From NCBI GenBank assembly GCA_006503535.1, contig QYRS01000003.1, forward strand, positions 4,712,001 through 4,776,000: a stretch of 64,000 nucleotides of DNA, read 5' to 3'. Below, piece by piece: positions 51,328 through 62,880 of the stretch. The DNA is from Arthrinium phaeospermum (taxonomy: Eukaryota; Ascomycota; Sordariomycetes; Amphisphaeriales; Apiosporaceae). Every line of letters starts with the position of its first letter. The first letter of the stretch is position 1. The position numbers and the translations under genes are program-made. Below the pieces are notes generated by a model. It saw only the letters and a program-made list of their open reading frames with translations, was not told where the DNA came from and did not search any database.

Positions 51328-52830
51328 TCAAGGCGCCCAATATCCGCAAGTCACGTTAAACATCCACCCCAGCACCTCCGTCGATTCCACAGGCACCTTG
51401 ATATCCTCCCCTTCCAGTCCCGTAATAGTGAAGGCGTCGAGCGCCGTGGGGACGATCCTTGAGTCGTGCACCAAGTACATGTGGTAGCTCCGTGGTCCAT
51501 ACAGCAGGACATAGCTGTCGAGGTCCGGGGTTCGCACGAGGCAGACCTTTTTCTCGTCTATTTCGAAGTAGTGTCGGTCGCCGAATGTGGGCTCCGAAGC
51601 AGACACGGGGTTGTTTAACTCTAGGGCTTGTGCCATGTAGATGCCGCGGTCTTTGTCAGTGATGTTGTCGAGGAGGAAGGTGAAGCTGGGCCTCTGGCGC
51701 CTCTGAATGATCTTGGCGAGATCCTGCTCCCAGGCGAGAGTGAAGTCACGGACAGGCTTCTTCGCGTGTGCGTCGTTGGTAGGGATTTGGCAGCTCCCCC
51801 ATCCCTTGGTAAGCAACGCGGACAACTGTGTCAGCTGCAAAGCCATGACCTCGGGAACACCCAGCCGCGCCGGGTCGAGCAGGGGAAGCTTTTGAAGCTC
51901 CGACACCATGACGCCTATCGTACTCAGCACCATGCCAATGGGGGCAGTGGAAAATCGTAGGAGGCATAAAGCCAAAGAGTAGACCAGGTTAATGGAGTCG
52001 TTGTCAAACTCATGGGCGAGAGCCTTTTGGTGGAGGCACAAAACCGTATTGACGACAGTCGAGGGCATGGGCTGTTGGCTGATGTCGCTGGCCTGCGACA
52101 TGATCTGTATCTTCCAGAGGTGAAAGCCACCCAGCGAATTCTCATCTCTCGTATCGTGATAGAGGCATACGTCGTGCTTCAGGAGGTCTTTCCATGCCCG
52201 GAGCTGCTCGTCTCTCCGATGGGTATTACCGAGGGGGCTTTGGGAATGCCAGGCGAAAAACTTGGCCAAGTTGTCTCGGAATCGATTGGATCTGTCTTTG
52301 AGGTCATCGAGTGCGCTTGATACCGCATGCTGCCTCGCTTGGACGTCGTCCAAATCTTTCTCGTGGCGAAGATTGAGCTCTTTCAGCTTAGACTCCAAAT
52401 CGCCGACTTTGTTGTCGGCACGACTTTGCAATGCGGCCCGATGGTCGTCGCCGAGATTTTGTATCTGATGGAGTGTATCTTCGGGCGACGACAGTAACAT
52501 GGTGAGGGCATTCTTAAATATGCCTCGTTGCAAGATCTCGGCGTCCCGACTCATCTTTGCCATGTCGATATGGCCACCCTTTTCCCTGTATGTTTCTATG
52601 ACGGCCGTCGTACGCTGCAGCTGCTGCTTGAGATCATTGACACGCTGACGTGTGGACTCCAGGGCTTCATTCTGGCGATCTGTTATATCTTTGACCTTCG
52701 TGATAGTCGCATTGATGGCATTTCGCTTGGCTTGGCTGAGGGGCTGCGAAGATGTTTCATCCATCAAACGCTCTATATCGGCCTCACGTTGCCTCACCTC
52801 CTCTGCAATGTCGCGATATGTCTTTTCCAT
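51328..52830 (-). CDS. Coiled-coil orphan protein (500 aa)
   Basis: ATG 52830 (MEKTYRDIAEEV) is the first true ATG of the frame. Residues 1-200 are coiled coil in two or three segments (VRQREADIERLMDE, STRQRVNDLKQQLQR, LESKLKELNLRHEKDLDD). Residues about 200-500 form a globular domain with aromatic and hydrophobic strands (SYVLLYGPRSYHMYLVHDS) and end in a Cys/Trp-rich tail (FNVTCGYWAP). No known domain, no signal peptide. Convergent with the 50137-51160 gene (167 bp between ends). By layout it resembles that neighbour (coiled coil first, small globular end), but no sequence homology was seen. Confidence 0.7.
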   Translation of the reverse strand: MEKTYRDIAEEVRQREADIERLMDETSSQPLSQAKRNAINATITKVKDITDRQNEALESTRQRVNDLKQQLQRTTAVIETYREKGGHIDMAKMSRDAEILQRGIFKNALTMLLSSPEDTLHQIQNLGDDHRAALQSRADNKVGDLESKLKELNLRHEKDLDDVQARQHAVSSALDDLKDRSNRFRDNLAKFFAWHSQSPLGNTHRRDEQLRAWKDLLKHDVCLYHDTRDENSLGGFHLWKIQIMSQASDISQQPMPSTVVNTVLCLHQKALAHEFDNDSINLVYSLALCLLRFSTAPIGMVLSTIGVMVSELQKLPLLDPARLGVPEVMALQLTQLSALLTKGWGSCQIPTNDAHAKKPVRDFTLAWEQDLAKIIQRRQRPSFTFLLDNITDKDRGIYMAQALELNNPVSASEPTFGDRHYFEIDEKKVCLVRTPDLDSYVLLYGPRSYHMYLVHDSRIVPTALDAFTITGLEGEDIKVPVESTEVLGWMFNVTCGYWAP

Positions 52831-53238
52831 TTTGAGAAACAAAGCAGCGGACAGAAATTAATGACATGCGACGGGGGAGAAAAATCGGGAGCACGATGAA
52901 TTTGATTGCACCTAGATAGCCGTACCAGGATGCTCTTCGGGGCTAATCTGACGAGGCAGCTTCATCTGCCCCACAAATCTGCAATGGGCTCAATGCGCCA
53001 TCAATGCGCCAGTATCAGTCGCAGTATAATGTTCACCTTCCCGTCACAGCCTCCCCGTCTCTGGCTCACCTCCCTCCGTAGATAGCTAAATAGCAACATC
53101 CCATCCCACCTGCGTGAGTACTGCCCCACTTGGTGGACTAGTTGGCCCCCCAAACCCCAACTGTGGCAAGATCGGTTTCCAACGTCCGCGCCAGTTCCTT
53201 TGCCAGTTTTCCCCGTTGTCAAGTTTTCCTCCGAGGCC
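52831..53238. other. Divergent spacer between two orphan genes
   Basis: About 400 bp holding the 5' regions of both flanking genes; C/T-rich near 53050-53230. Only short frames. Confidence 0.45.
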
Positions 53239-56145
53239 ATGTCTCGACGTACGCGACGATCCGGCGGTGCGGCGGCACCAAATCCATCTATCTACCACCA
53301 AGTTCGCAGTCTGCCCGAGAAAGGGGTGCTTTTCGAAGACCTCGATCTTGACATGCCGGATGCGACCGAGCCGAAGTTTTCTGTTGCACCCGACCCCCAG
53401 TCAGACTGGGAGGATGAAGACGACGAAGCATTCGACTTCGACGAGTGGAAGATGTCTAAATGGTAACTTCTTTTCTTCTTTCTTTTTTTTTTTTCGATTC
53501 ATACCAAGCTATATCTAACATCACTACGTAGGGGCACCGAGGCACTCCGAGGACTCGACTCCGACACGCGAAACCTCTCGAAGAAGGAGCTTCTCGACAA
53601 CAGCTTCGACCGACTGCACTCGGAGCTGCAGACCATTGCGGCCCCACTTCCAGCGATCCTCGAGAAGTCGGCCCTGTCTGTGTCCAGCTGGCTTGACAAA
53701 AACCGGAAGCCCATCAAGCTTCGGGATGTGCTCGGCATGCTGCCACCCGTCAAGATCGACGAGCTGTGGTCAGCGGACGAAGAAGACCGACTCCAACAGG
53801 CTTGGAAGAACGACCCCTACCGCGAGAAGCTCAACTCGCCCCAGCTGCAGCAGAAGAATGACCTACTCCCGCTGTACAAGACGTTTGCGCGCGTGTTCCA
53901 CAAATTCCCCACAGACATCATCGGTCCCCAGTACCAGCTCGAGTTCGAGGGCCGCGTCACCATTGAAACGCCAGACGACGGCCAAGTCCAGCTGCCGGAC
54001 CCCAACTGGCCCTGGAGCTTTTGCGACAGGCTTAACAGACTGGCCTTCCATGGCGTATTTAATGGCGACTTGAACCTCTTTGGTTTTGCCATCCAGTACG
54101 TTGTCATGTGCCGGTCCAACTATCGAGGACCGATCCCCTGGGCCAACTCGACGACGGATCTGACCCTGGACATCCTGCTGGCGCTAATGAAGCAGCAAGA
54201 CGGGTCCAAGTCGGTGGCTGAGATCCACAAAGACGCCCGAGACGTCTTGCATTCCATGGGCAAGCGACCATCCTACTTGTCGCGGCTACTACAGAACATC
54301 GAGGCCAGAGTGCCGCCACGAGCTTTTGTCGCGCCCACCACTGAGCTGCCGCTGCTGGTCAAGACCGAGGATCTGCTGGCCCTCAAGCGCGCGGTCAACT
54401 CATTGAGGCGGTTCGGCTTTCCCCAGTTCTCCTCCATCCACACCGTCACACCTACCATTGTGCACCAGCGCCGGAGCTATGATGCCCCAAAGGATCTTGA
54501 CGAGATGAACCAAGTCAGAGAGGCCTTGATACTTGCTGATATTCGATACCGTGCCCGCATCTCCAAGGGTGAAAGGCCGGTCTATGAGACATCGACACTG
54601 GACCTGAGCAAAATCCCCGGCGTCATTGCGGTCCAAGTCGAGCATGAGGAAGAGCCGAACCCGTTCGATGATGGTGCCGACGAGCCATTGGATACAACTG
54701 GGCCCCCGAGGAGCGACTTCGGTGATGGGATGGCCGACATCTCCATGCTTGACCTGGGTGGTGCTGAAATTTCGAACCAGGCGAACCCTGAGCAGCAGCC
54801 GCCCCGAGTGATCCCGCCACCCAATGACCCGGCATACACGCGCATCGCGAACTCTGAAACGATTGCGGTATCCCTCTCTTCCCCTTGTCCGTCTTTGATG
54901 GTGCGTCGACGGGAGATGCGCTCTTTTCTTTCCATTCTCCGGCTAGCCCCATTGGGTATGTACCCCCGCTTGATTGACGGTGGTTGCAGCCCTGAAAAGA
55001 TCAAAGCCATGCTCATTGCCAACGACGTCTGCTGGATGTCGCGCCGTCTATTTGGAAAGCACCATGCAATCATTCCAGTGGTGAACTCACAAGACTGCGA
55101 GCTGTACGAGGGCATGAGCGATCTCCGGCGCATCTACCCGGACGAGCTCACCCAAAACGCCATGCTCCAGAATCAGCAGATCCAAGACTACTTTGCTGGC
55201 ATCGTGACTGGAGTGGCGCCCTCGGACGCCATCACATCAACCCGGGGCCTGGACGTGCTGATGCGCTTGATCCGCCATTTATTCAGCCACATGTCGTCAG
55301 CCTACCGCCGACCGGACGAGATGGAGAAACAGAACCCAATCTTGCGCCTCGCCTGGTCGGACTTCAACGAAGACAGCAACGATGAGTCCCACCAGGCCCG
55401 CTTCGCTGCGCTCAAGAGTGTCGTCGGGGACAACCTAGCCAACCAGCCGCTGTCCTTCGAGGACTTGGTCGAGCATCCCGTCATGCACAGCACGCTCTGG
55501 AACATGGTTCCCCTCAATCTCTACCACCACGTCCCCTTGACCGCCGCTGTCGACACTGACCATTGGTCAACCAACTGTGACATCGCAGTCGCCGAAGCTC
55601 GGGCCCAGTCTGGTCTCATCTGCTGGCGTGCAGGGGACACGGACGACCTGGGCGACCACATCAGCTCTCATTTCGGTTTGATGCATTACAACGACGGAAA
55701 CGACGTCCGACGGGTGGTGTGGCAGTCCAACCGACCACTCACCCTCAGGGTGCGATGTGAGCGCGGCAGCCCCGGCGACTTCCACAAGCTGAAGAGGATC
55801 GCCGTCGAGAACCGAATGCTGCTTCCCCTTACCAACGACAATCACCACAGATGGGAGTTGCGAGAGAATGGCATCATCCGGGAGGACTACTACCACCTCA
55901 TCGCCGTGGTCCAGCTCGCCAGTGACTCTGACACCGACAAGATTCAGCTCTTCGCCTTGGACCATTCGCCCCTCCCTTCAACCCCAGACAAGTGTCAACT
56001 CGGCATCGAGGAGAAGAACTACATGCTCTTCTACGCTCGGGCCCCACAGTACCAGCCTGCGTGCACACAGCCCTTGGGCCAGAGTCCGGCTCCCCAGTTC
56101 CTGAAGATGTATCGAGATATGCTCCATGCTATTGAAAGTTCATGA
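53239..56145 (+). CDS. Large orphan protein (945 aa), C-terminus faintly USP-like
   Basis: Exon 1 53239-53462 and exon 2 53532-56145. The 69-nt intron has donor GTAACT, branch CTAAC at about 53517 and acceptor GTAG; the phase joins as KMSKW-GTEAL. Residues 1-75 are disordered and end in an acidic run (DWEDEDDEAFDFDEW). Residues about 110-350 and 480-800 are globular with no recognised motif; about 430-500 is a polar, Pro-rich linker. The last 150 residues have a pattern YYHLIAVVQ followed about 45 residues later by NYMLFYAR, which recalls the end of ubiquitin-specific proteases (usually YxLxxVV...AYxLFYxR). The Cys and His boxes of an active USP were not found, so this is at most an inactive USP-like fold. 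Function unknown. Confidence 0.75.
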
Positions 56146-56687
56146 GGCATGCGGCATCCATCACATGTTATGATAGTGACTCAGTGAATTAGTTGATAAA
56201 CATTGGTGTGGGATGATAGGGTAATCTTTAATTGAATGCGATCACAAGATGTTAGTTTTCCCCAAATGTAACTCAACATAATTGTGTCACTCCGTTGATG
56301 TATCGTATGATAAGAAGTAAGGAAAGCGTAGCTGGACTTGTGAAGCATATAGTGCTGCCTTTTTCTCGTCTTTTCCCTTCTATTCCAAGTGGCGAAACAT
56401 TTCCCGGGTACAGTGAGTTCCCATCATAGGCGCGCCGGTCATCTTGTACAAGTCGGCACCCTGGGCGGTACCTCTGAATGGTCATTGGTAAGCCTACATC
56501 AGTTAAACATGAAGCTGATGGTAGAATAGCTCGTAATACACAGGAGTTGATTCAGTTGTTGGTGGGGCGGATTGTTTTTCAGATACACTACTCACAATCA
56601 CAAATGCCTTGACTAGAATTTTTTCACCCCACCATCGTCAACCATATCCTGCCGAAACAACATTTCTTCGCAAGAGCACAACACAAG
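56146..56687. other. Spacer and promoter
   Basis: A/T-richer region without supported frame, between two genes in the same direction. Confidence 0.5.
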
Positions 56688-57992
56688 ATGGACAGGCTGT
56701 TAGATCGATCCGATGGCGCAGAAGCTGCGTATCCTGTGCTCCTGAAGTACAGCAGTGACATCGTGAAGCATGTCGAGGATATCAAAAACGTCGACATCAG
56801 CGACAAGTCCTTCGATGACGTGATGGAAACTTTGGGCGGACTTCACACTTCGCTCGCTGCCCCTGAACACACGACCCTCACAGACCAGCTCGGCAAGACC
56901 ATTCGGGGAGCTCATTCTCGAGCCGCCATCCTCCTGCATACCATTCACCCCGAGCTTCTACGCAGCATTGTTCGCAATGATATTGCTTACTATTTCCACG
57001 ACACATCGCATGCACGATGGCAGGAGTGGGCGTACCAAGAATCTGGCCCGGGCACATATGCTTGCGGTATCGCGATCGGCGAGCGTGACGGTCATTTCTT
57101 GTCCAAGAACGAGATTCAGATTTTGATTGAGCACATGGAGACATACGCCAAGGCTTGCGACATCTTCGACTCGGACAAGTATTGGGAATCCGAGTCACAA
57201 GAGACCCAAAGTCAATTCGAGTACACAGCAGATGAAGCCAAGGCTTTGCGGTTCGCCATGGACATCGACCACATGTACAAGAAAAAGGATTGGGTCGGCG
57301 ATCAGCTGAGACGGCCCCGGTTCGGACATGGCGATGCCAATACCAAGGACAAGTCGGTCAATATCTACCGACTGATTGCCATGATGCAGCGAAGGTGCGA
57401 CAACGACTTTGACGATGACTCCTGGCAGATGCAGAGTCCCCTGCTGGTCGGGTGCTCGAACGACATTAAGAAGCGGCTGATTAGCCACAAGCACACGTCT
57501 ACTCTGGAACAAACCCCCAAGGTCTGGGGACTGCTACTTTCATGTATCAAGAAGATGAGTGTCGACTCGAAAAGTGGCCATGGCAATTCAGGATTCGCGA
57601 CAGAGATTGGTCCGCCCGAGGTCATTGGCGTACCAGTTGTCAAAGCATTCCAATCCGCCGACGTCTCGATATCAGAGCAATTGGTGACGATGCTGGCGGG
57701 ATCCTTCGTCACCGTTAACGGGGCTAACGTACGGCAGCCGGGCGAGCATCTCGGTGGTACTGACGACGGTGTTATGGGAATGTACCAGAAGAATAAGGAG
57801 GAGGTATACTCCAAGAGAGCCTGGTTTAAGGAGAACATGGACAAGACACTGTCCGCTCGAGGGTATAGACAAGCTCCCGCTCTTGCCCAGGATCTTCAGC
57901 AAGCAGCCAAGGAAATGCGCAGTTTTGACATGAGTAAACTGCAGGAGGCTGTCGCGGACCAGAATGCCGCTGAGGAGGAGTTGGTTCTTTAA
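56688..57992 (+). CDS. Orphan protein (434 codons), probably cut short by a TAA
   Basis: ATG 56688 (MDRLLDRSDGAE). The product is hydrophilic and largely helical: residues 1-90 look like a helical bundle, 90-330 are globular with several Trp/Tyr (AYYFHDTSHARWQEWAY), and 340-434 are heptad-like. After TAA (57990-57992) the same frame stays open for 35 more coiled-coil-like codons (AAQLEQISADG...) to a possible donor GTAAGT at 58087; a 40-nt intron with AACTAAT branch and AACAG acceptor (58126) could lead to a short last exon ending near 58175. TAA could arise from CAA by one C-to-T change of RIP type, and the gene lies beside the RIP block. No family recognised. A natural end at 57992 is the alternative. 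Confidence 0.65.
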   Translation: MDRLLDRSDGAEAAYPVLLKYSSDIVKHVEDIKNVDISDKSFDDVMETLGGLHTSLAAPEHTTLTDQLGKTIRGAHSRAAILLHTIHPELLRSIVRNDIAYYFHDTSHARWQEWAYQESGPGTYACGIAIGERDGHFLSKNEIQILIEHMETYAKACDIFDSDKYWESESQETQSQFEYTADEAKALRFAMDIDHMYKKKDWVGDQLRRPRFGHGDANTKDKSVNIYRLIAMMQRRCDNDFDDDSWQMQSPLLVGCSNDIKKRLISHKHTSTLEQTPKVWGLLLSCIKKMSVDSKSGHGNSGFATEIGPPEVIGVPVVKAFQSADVSISEQLVTMLAGSFVTVNGANVRQPGEHLGGTDDGVMGMYQKNKEEVYSKRAWFKENMDKTLSARGYRQAPALAQDLQQAAKEMRSFDMSKLQEAVADQNAAEEELVL

Positions 57993-58319
57993 GCTGCGCA
58001 GCTTGAACAAATATCTGCGGATGGACCAGCCTCAATACAGGAGGCGGCAGAATTGTCTACGGAGGTCGAAAAGATACTAGAGAAGTGTAAGTTTAACTAA
58101 TAGTTAAAACACGGGAATATTAACAGCTTTTCGATCATGGAATAATAACATTGAATTCTGCCTTAAGCATTAATGAATAAATTGCATAGGCATATGTAAC
58201 TTGACATATTTTATTATAGATAGGAGCTTATAAACGTTGTTTAAAAGTCAAGGAATCTAACCTCGACGAGACGAACGGGTCCAGCCTAAATAACCCGCAG
58301 ATATAGAGCCCGCTAATAG
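57993..58319. other. Transition into the A+T block
   Basis: Includes the possible 3' continuation of the preceding gene to about 58175. From about 58130 A+T content rises, and from about 58320 CpA and TpG nearly vanish. Confidence 0.5.
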
Positions 58320-58376
58320 TCGGCTGCTCGAAAGACATCGGCCGACGTATTATTAATTATAAATCCTAACTTATAA

Positions 58377-58789
58377 AACCGGCGACGTTTACTATAAACG
58401 CCCGTTAAATATTAACGTTATATAAATTATTCGTTGTAACGTCCGTTATAAAAATTAGGCTATAACGAAATTCTTAATAAACGCTATATTTATAGCCGAT
58501 ACTTACGAGAAGTATCGCGCGTAAATAAGCGACGGGGCGACCGGGGCGTACGCGCGCCCCCCCGTCGCCGTAATTTTCGAGCCGCGACCCGACCCGGCCG
58601 TTTCGAGCTTGCCGAAATTAATCGGAAAAAGGAGCAATATTAAACGATAAAATTAAAATCGAAAGGAAAAAAAAAAAAAGAAAAAAAAAAAAAAAAATAA
58701 AAAAAAAAAAAAAAAAACGCGTAAGCGAAAAAAAGAAAAAGTGCGTAAAAAAAAAAAGAAAAAAAAGGTAAAAAAAAAAAAGAAAAAAA

Positions 58790-58823
<34 letters not shown>

Positions 58824-59480
58824 AAAAAAATTAAAATAAATAAAAATAAAAAAATAAATCTTTAATAAAAATACGTAATTATATTATTTTTAATTATTAT
58901 TTTTTTATTTAAAAATAACCTTTTTTTATAATCGCTTTAAAAAAAATTATAAAATACCGATTATTATTTTATTTATTATTATTATTAAATTAAATATTAA
59001 AATTTAATTATTTATATATTAAAAAATAACTTTATTAAATATTTTATTAATAATAATAATATAAAAAATATTAATTTTTTTATATAATTATTTAAATTTT
59101 TTATTATTTTTATATAAAGTTTTTATTATTATCGCCGCTTACCCCCTTTTTTTCTTTTTTCCTTTTTATTATAATAATTTTTATATTAAATACTTTTTAA
59201 AATATTTTAATTTATTATTTATATAAAATTTATTAAAATAAATATTAATTTTTAATAAAAAAAAAAAAAAAATAATAAATTTTTATATATTTAAATTAAT
59301 TAATATTTATTATTTAATATTTTTTTTATTATCGTAACTTTTTTTTTACCCTTTTTTTTTATATATTTTTTAATTTAATAATTTTTAAAATATTTAAATA
59401 TACCTTTTATTAATAAATTAATTTTAAATTATTAAAAAAAAAAAAAATAATTAACCCTTTTTATATAAAATATTATATAT
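58377..59480 (+). repeat. Direct repeat within the RIP block, copy 1
   Basis: Shares with 62881-64000 a series of anchors: AAACGCTATATTTA (58480), GCCGCGACC, ATCGCTTTAAAAAAAATTAT (58931) and ATCGCCGCTTACCCCC (59131). A purine-rich poly(A) tract lies between. Confidence 0.85.
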
Positions 59481-60029
59481 TAATTATAACTTTTTTTTAA
59501 TTATATTTTATAAATAATAATTTAAAAATATATTTTACCTTTTTTTAATTTTATATATATTTAAACTTTTAAAATTTTATTAATTTATTAATGTAAACTA
59601 TTAATATTTAATATATAAAAATTTTATTATATTTATTATATATAATTATAATATATATTTTAAATTAAATTTTTATATATATATATTATTATATATATAT
59701 TTATTAAAATATAATAAATTTATAAAATAAAAATATAATATAAATAATAAAAAAATAAAATATAAAAAATTAATTATATTAAAATTTAAATTTAAATCTT
59801 TTTTTCCTTTTAATTTTTTCGAAATATAATAAACTTTAAATAATTAAAAAAAACGTATTATTATTATATTATATAATTAAATAAAAATATAATAATAAAT
59901 TAATAATAAAATCGATTATATTATAATATTTAAATTAATTTTATATTTAAATATAATTATAAAAAAAAATTAAATAAAATTTTTATTAATATATAAAAAA
60001 AAACGTTAAAAATAAAATTACGATAAAAA

Positions 60030-62800
60030 CCGAACTTATATTTTATTTAATTAAAAAAATCGTATTATTATTTTATTATATAAATTTACGAAATTATTAA
60101 CTTTTTTATATAAAAATAAAAATTTTATTATTATTTATTTATAATAATAAACCGTTTTTAATATAAATAAATATATAATTTATTAAAATTAAAAAAAAGT
60201 TATTATTAATAAAAAATTAACTTTAATAAATATTATATTTATACCTTTTTACCCTTTTTTATATTAATATTAAAAAATAATTATTTTCGATTAAAAAAAA
60301 AAGAATTATAATAAAAATCGAATTTATGCTTTATTTAATTAAATAAAATATATTATTATATTACGTAAATTTATATAATTATATAATATAAATAAAAATA
60401 AAAACGTTATTATTATATAAAATAATAAACTTTTTTTAATATTATTTAAAAAAGAAAAAAAAAGTCGTTTATTACTATTAATAAAAGTTAATATTATTAA
60501 AAAAGTTTATTTATAAATAAAAAAAAAAATAACCTCGATAAAAATTAAATTTATACTTTTTTTAATTAAATAAAATATATTATTATTATATTATAAAAGT
60601 TTAATATAATTATAAATTTTTATATAAAAATAATATCGTTATTATTTTATATAAAATAATAAACCTTTTTTAATATTTATAAAAAAAAGGGCCGTTTTTT
60701 ATTATTAATAAAAATTAATAATATTAAAAAAATTTATTAATAAATTAAATATAATTTTAATAAAACTTTAATTTATATATATTTAATTAAATAAAATATA
60801 TTATTATTATATTATAAAGTTTTAAATTATTATTACTTTTTTAAAATTAAAAATATTAATTTTATTTTAATATATTAATAATAAGCTTTTTTAATATTAA
60901 TAAAATAATATAATCGATTAATATTATAAAAAATATTATTAATAAAAAAATTATTTTAATAAAATTAAAATTTACGTTTTTTTAATTAAATAAAATATAT
61001 TATTATTTATAAAAACTTAATATAATTATAAATTTTTATATAAAAATAATAATATTATTATTATATATAAATAATAAACTCTTTTTAATATTAATAAAAA
61101 AATAAAAATCGTTTATTATTATTATTAAAGCTTAAATTTATACTTTATTTAATTAAATAAAATATATTATTATATTACGCGGACTTTTTTTTAATAAATA
61201 TTATTTAATAAATAAAATTATATTATTTTTTTATATATAATAATAAATAATTAATATTAATAAGAATAATATAATCGAATAATATTTAAAAAAATTATTA
61301 TAAATTAAAAAAAAAAAAAAAAAAATCTAACTTTAATAAAATTCGAATTTATACTTTATTTAATTAAATAAAATATATTATTATATTAAAAAGCTTTAAA
61401 ATATTATTATTTTCTTTAAATAAAAAAATAAATATTATTATTATATATAAATCGTAATAAACTTTTTTTAATATTAACGAGGATATTATAACCGATTAAT
61501 TTTTAAAAAAAAAAACTATTAATAAAAAAAATTTTAATAAAACTTAAATTTAAATTATATTTAATTTAATAAAAATATTATTATTATATTATAATTATTT
61601 ATTTTTTATTAAAGTTTTATTAAATATATAAAATTATTTAATTAATATTATTTAAAAACTATATAATTAATTTATATATCGTTAATTAATTAATATTACT
61701 TTTATAATAAAATCGGCTTTAATTAAATAATAAAATAATTTATATAAAAAGCGTTAATTAATTAATAATTAATTAATTAATATTTCGTAATATTTTTATA
61801 ATATTTTAAACGTTAAAAGTTTTAATATTAAAAAATATTATTATATTTATTATTATATAATTATATTATAATAAAAATAATTATTATATTATTATATTAT
61901 AATATTATATATATATTAATTATATTTAAATTATATAATAAAATATATAATATATTTTAAATAATTAAAATAAAAATTAAAATAAATAAAAAAAAATAAT
62001 TACGTTAAAATTTAAATTTAAATTTTTTCTTTTTTTTAATTTCCCGAAATATAATAAATTTTAAATAATTAAAAAAAAGGTATTATTATTATATTACGTA
62101 ATTTAAAAAAAGTATAATATTAATTTAATAATAAAATTTAATATTTTATAATATTTAAATCGATTAAAAATATAAAAATAATTATTAAAAAAAAATTATA
62201 CGGATTTAATATTAATAAACGTAAAAAATATTAAAATAAAAAACTATAAATTATAATAAAGTTTAAATTTATATTTTATTTAATTAAATAAAGTATATTA
62301 TTTTTATATTATATAAATTAATACGATCGAATTATATAAATAAAAATAACGGTTTTATTATTATATATAATAATAAATTATTTTTAATATTAATATATAA
62401 ATTATAACCTATTAATAATAAAAAAAGAATTATTAATATTATATAAATAAGAATAATTATTAAAAAAAAATTAAAATAATTTATTTTATATAAATATAAA
62501 AAACTATAAAAAAGATTAATTATAATAAAATTAAATTTATATTTTATTTAATTAAATAAAATATTATTATTATATTACGAAAATTTAACGTAATTACGAA
62601 TTTTTATATAAAAAATTATAATATTATTATTATATAAAATAAAAAACCCTTTTTAATATTAATAAAAAAAAGGCGTTTCTTTTTATCGATAAAAGTTAAT
62701 AATATTAAAAAGTTTTTTAATAAATAAAAAAACCGTTTCGATAAAGCTTAAATTTACGCCTTTTTTAATTAAATAAAATATATTATTATTATATTATAAA
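60030..62800 (+). repeat. Inner sub-repeats of about 200-300 bp
   Basis: The phrase TTTAATTAAATAAAATATAT (with small changes) followed by TATTATTATATTA returns at about 60034, 60327, 60551, 60775, 60970, 61138, 61348, 61555, 62270, 62538 and 62758, often preceded by AAATTTATACTTTA. Spacing is 150-300 bp apart from one gap of about 700 bp. Confidence 0.7.
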
Positions 62801-62880
62801 GATTTTAAACTTTTTATTTTTCGCCGTTTAAATAAAAATAATAATATTATTATTATATAAAGTAATAACTTTAACTTTTA

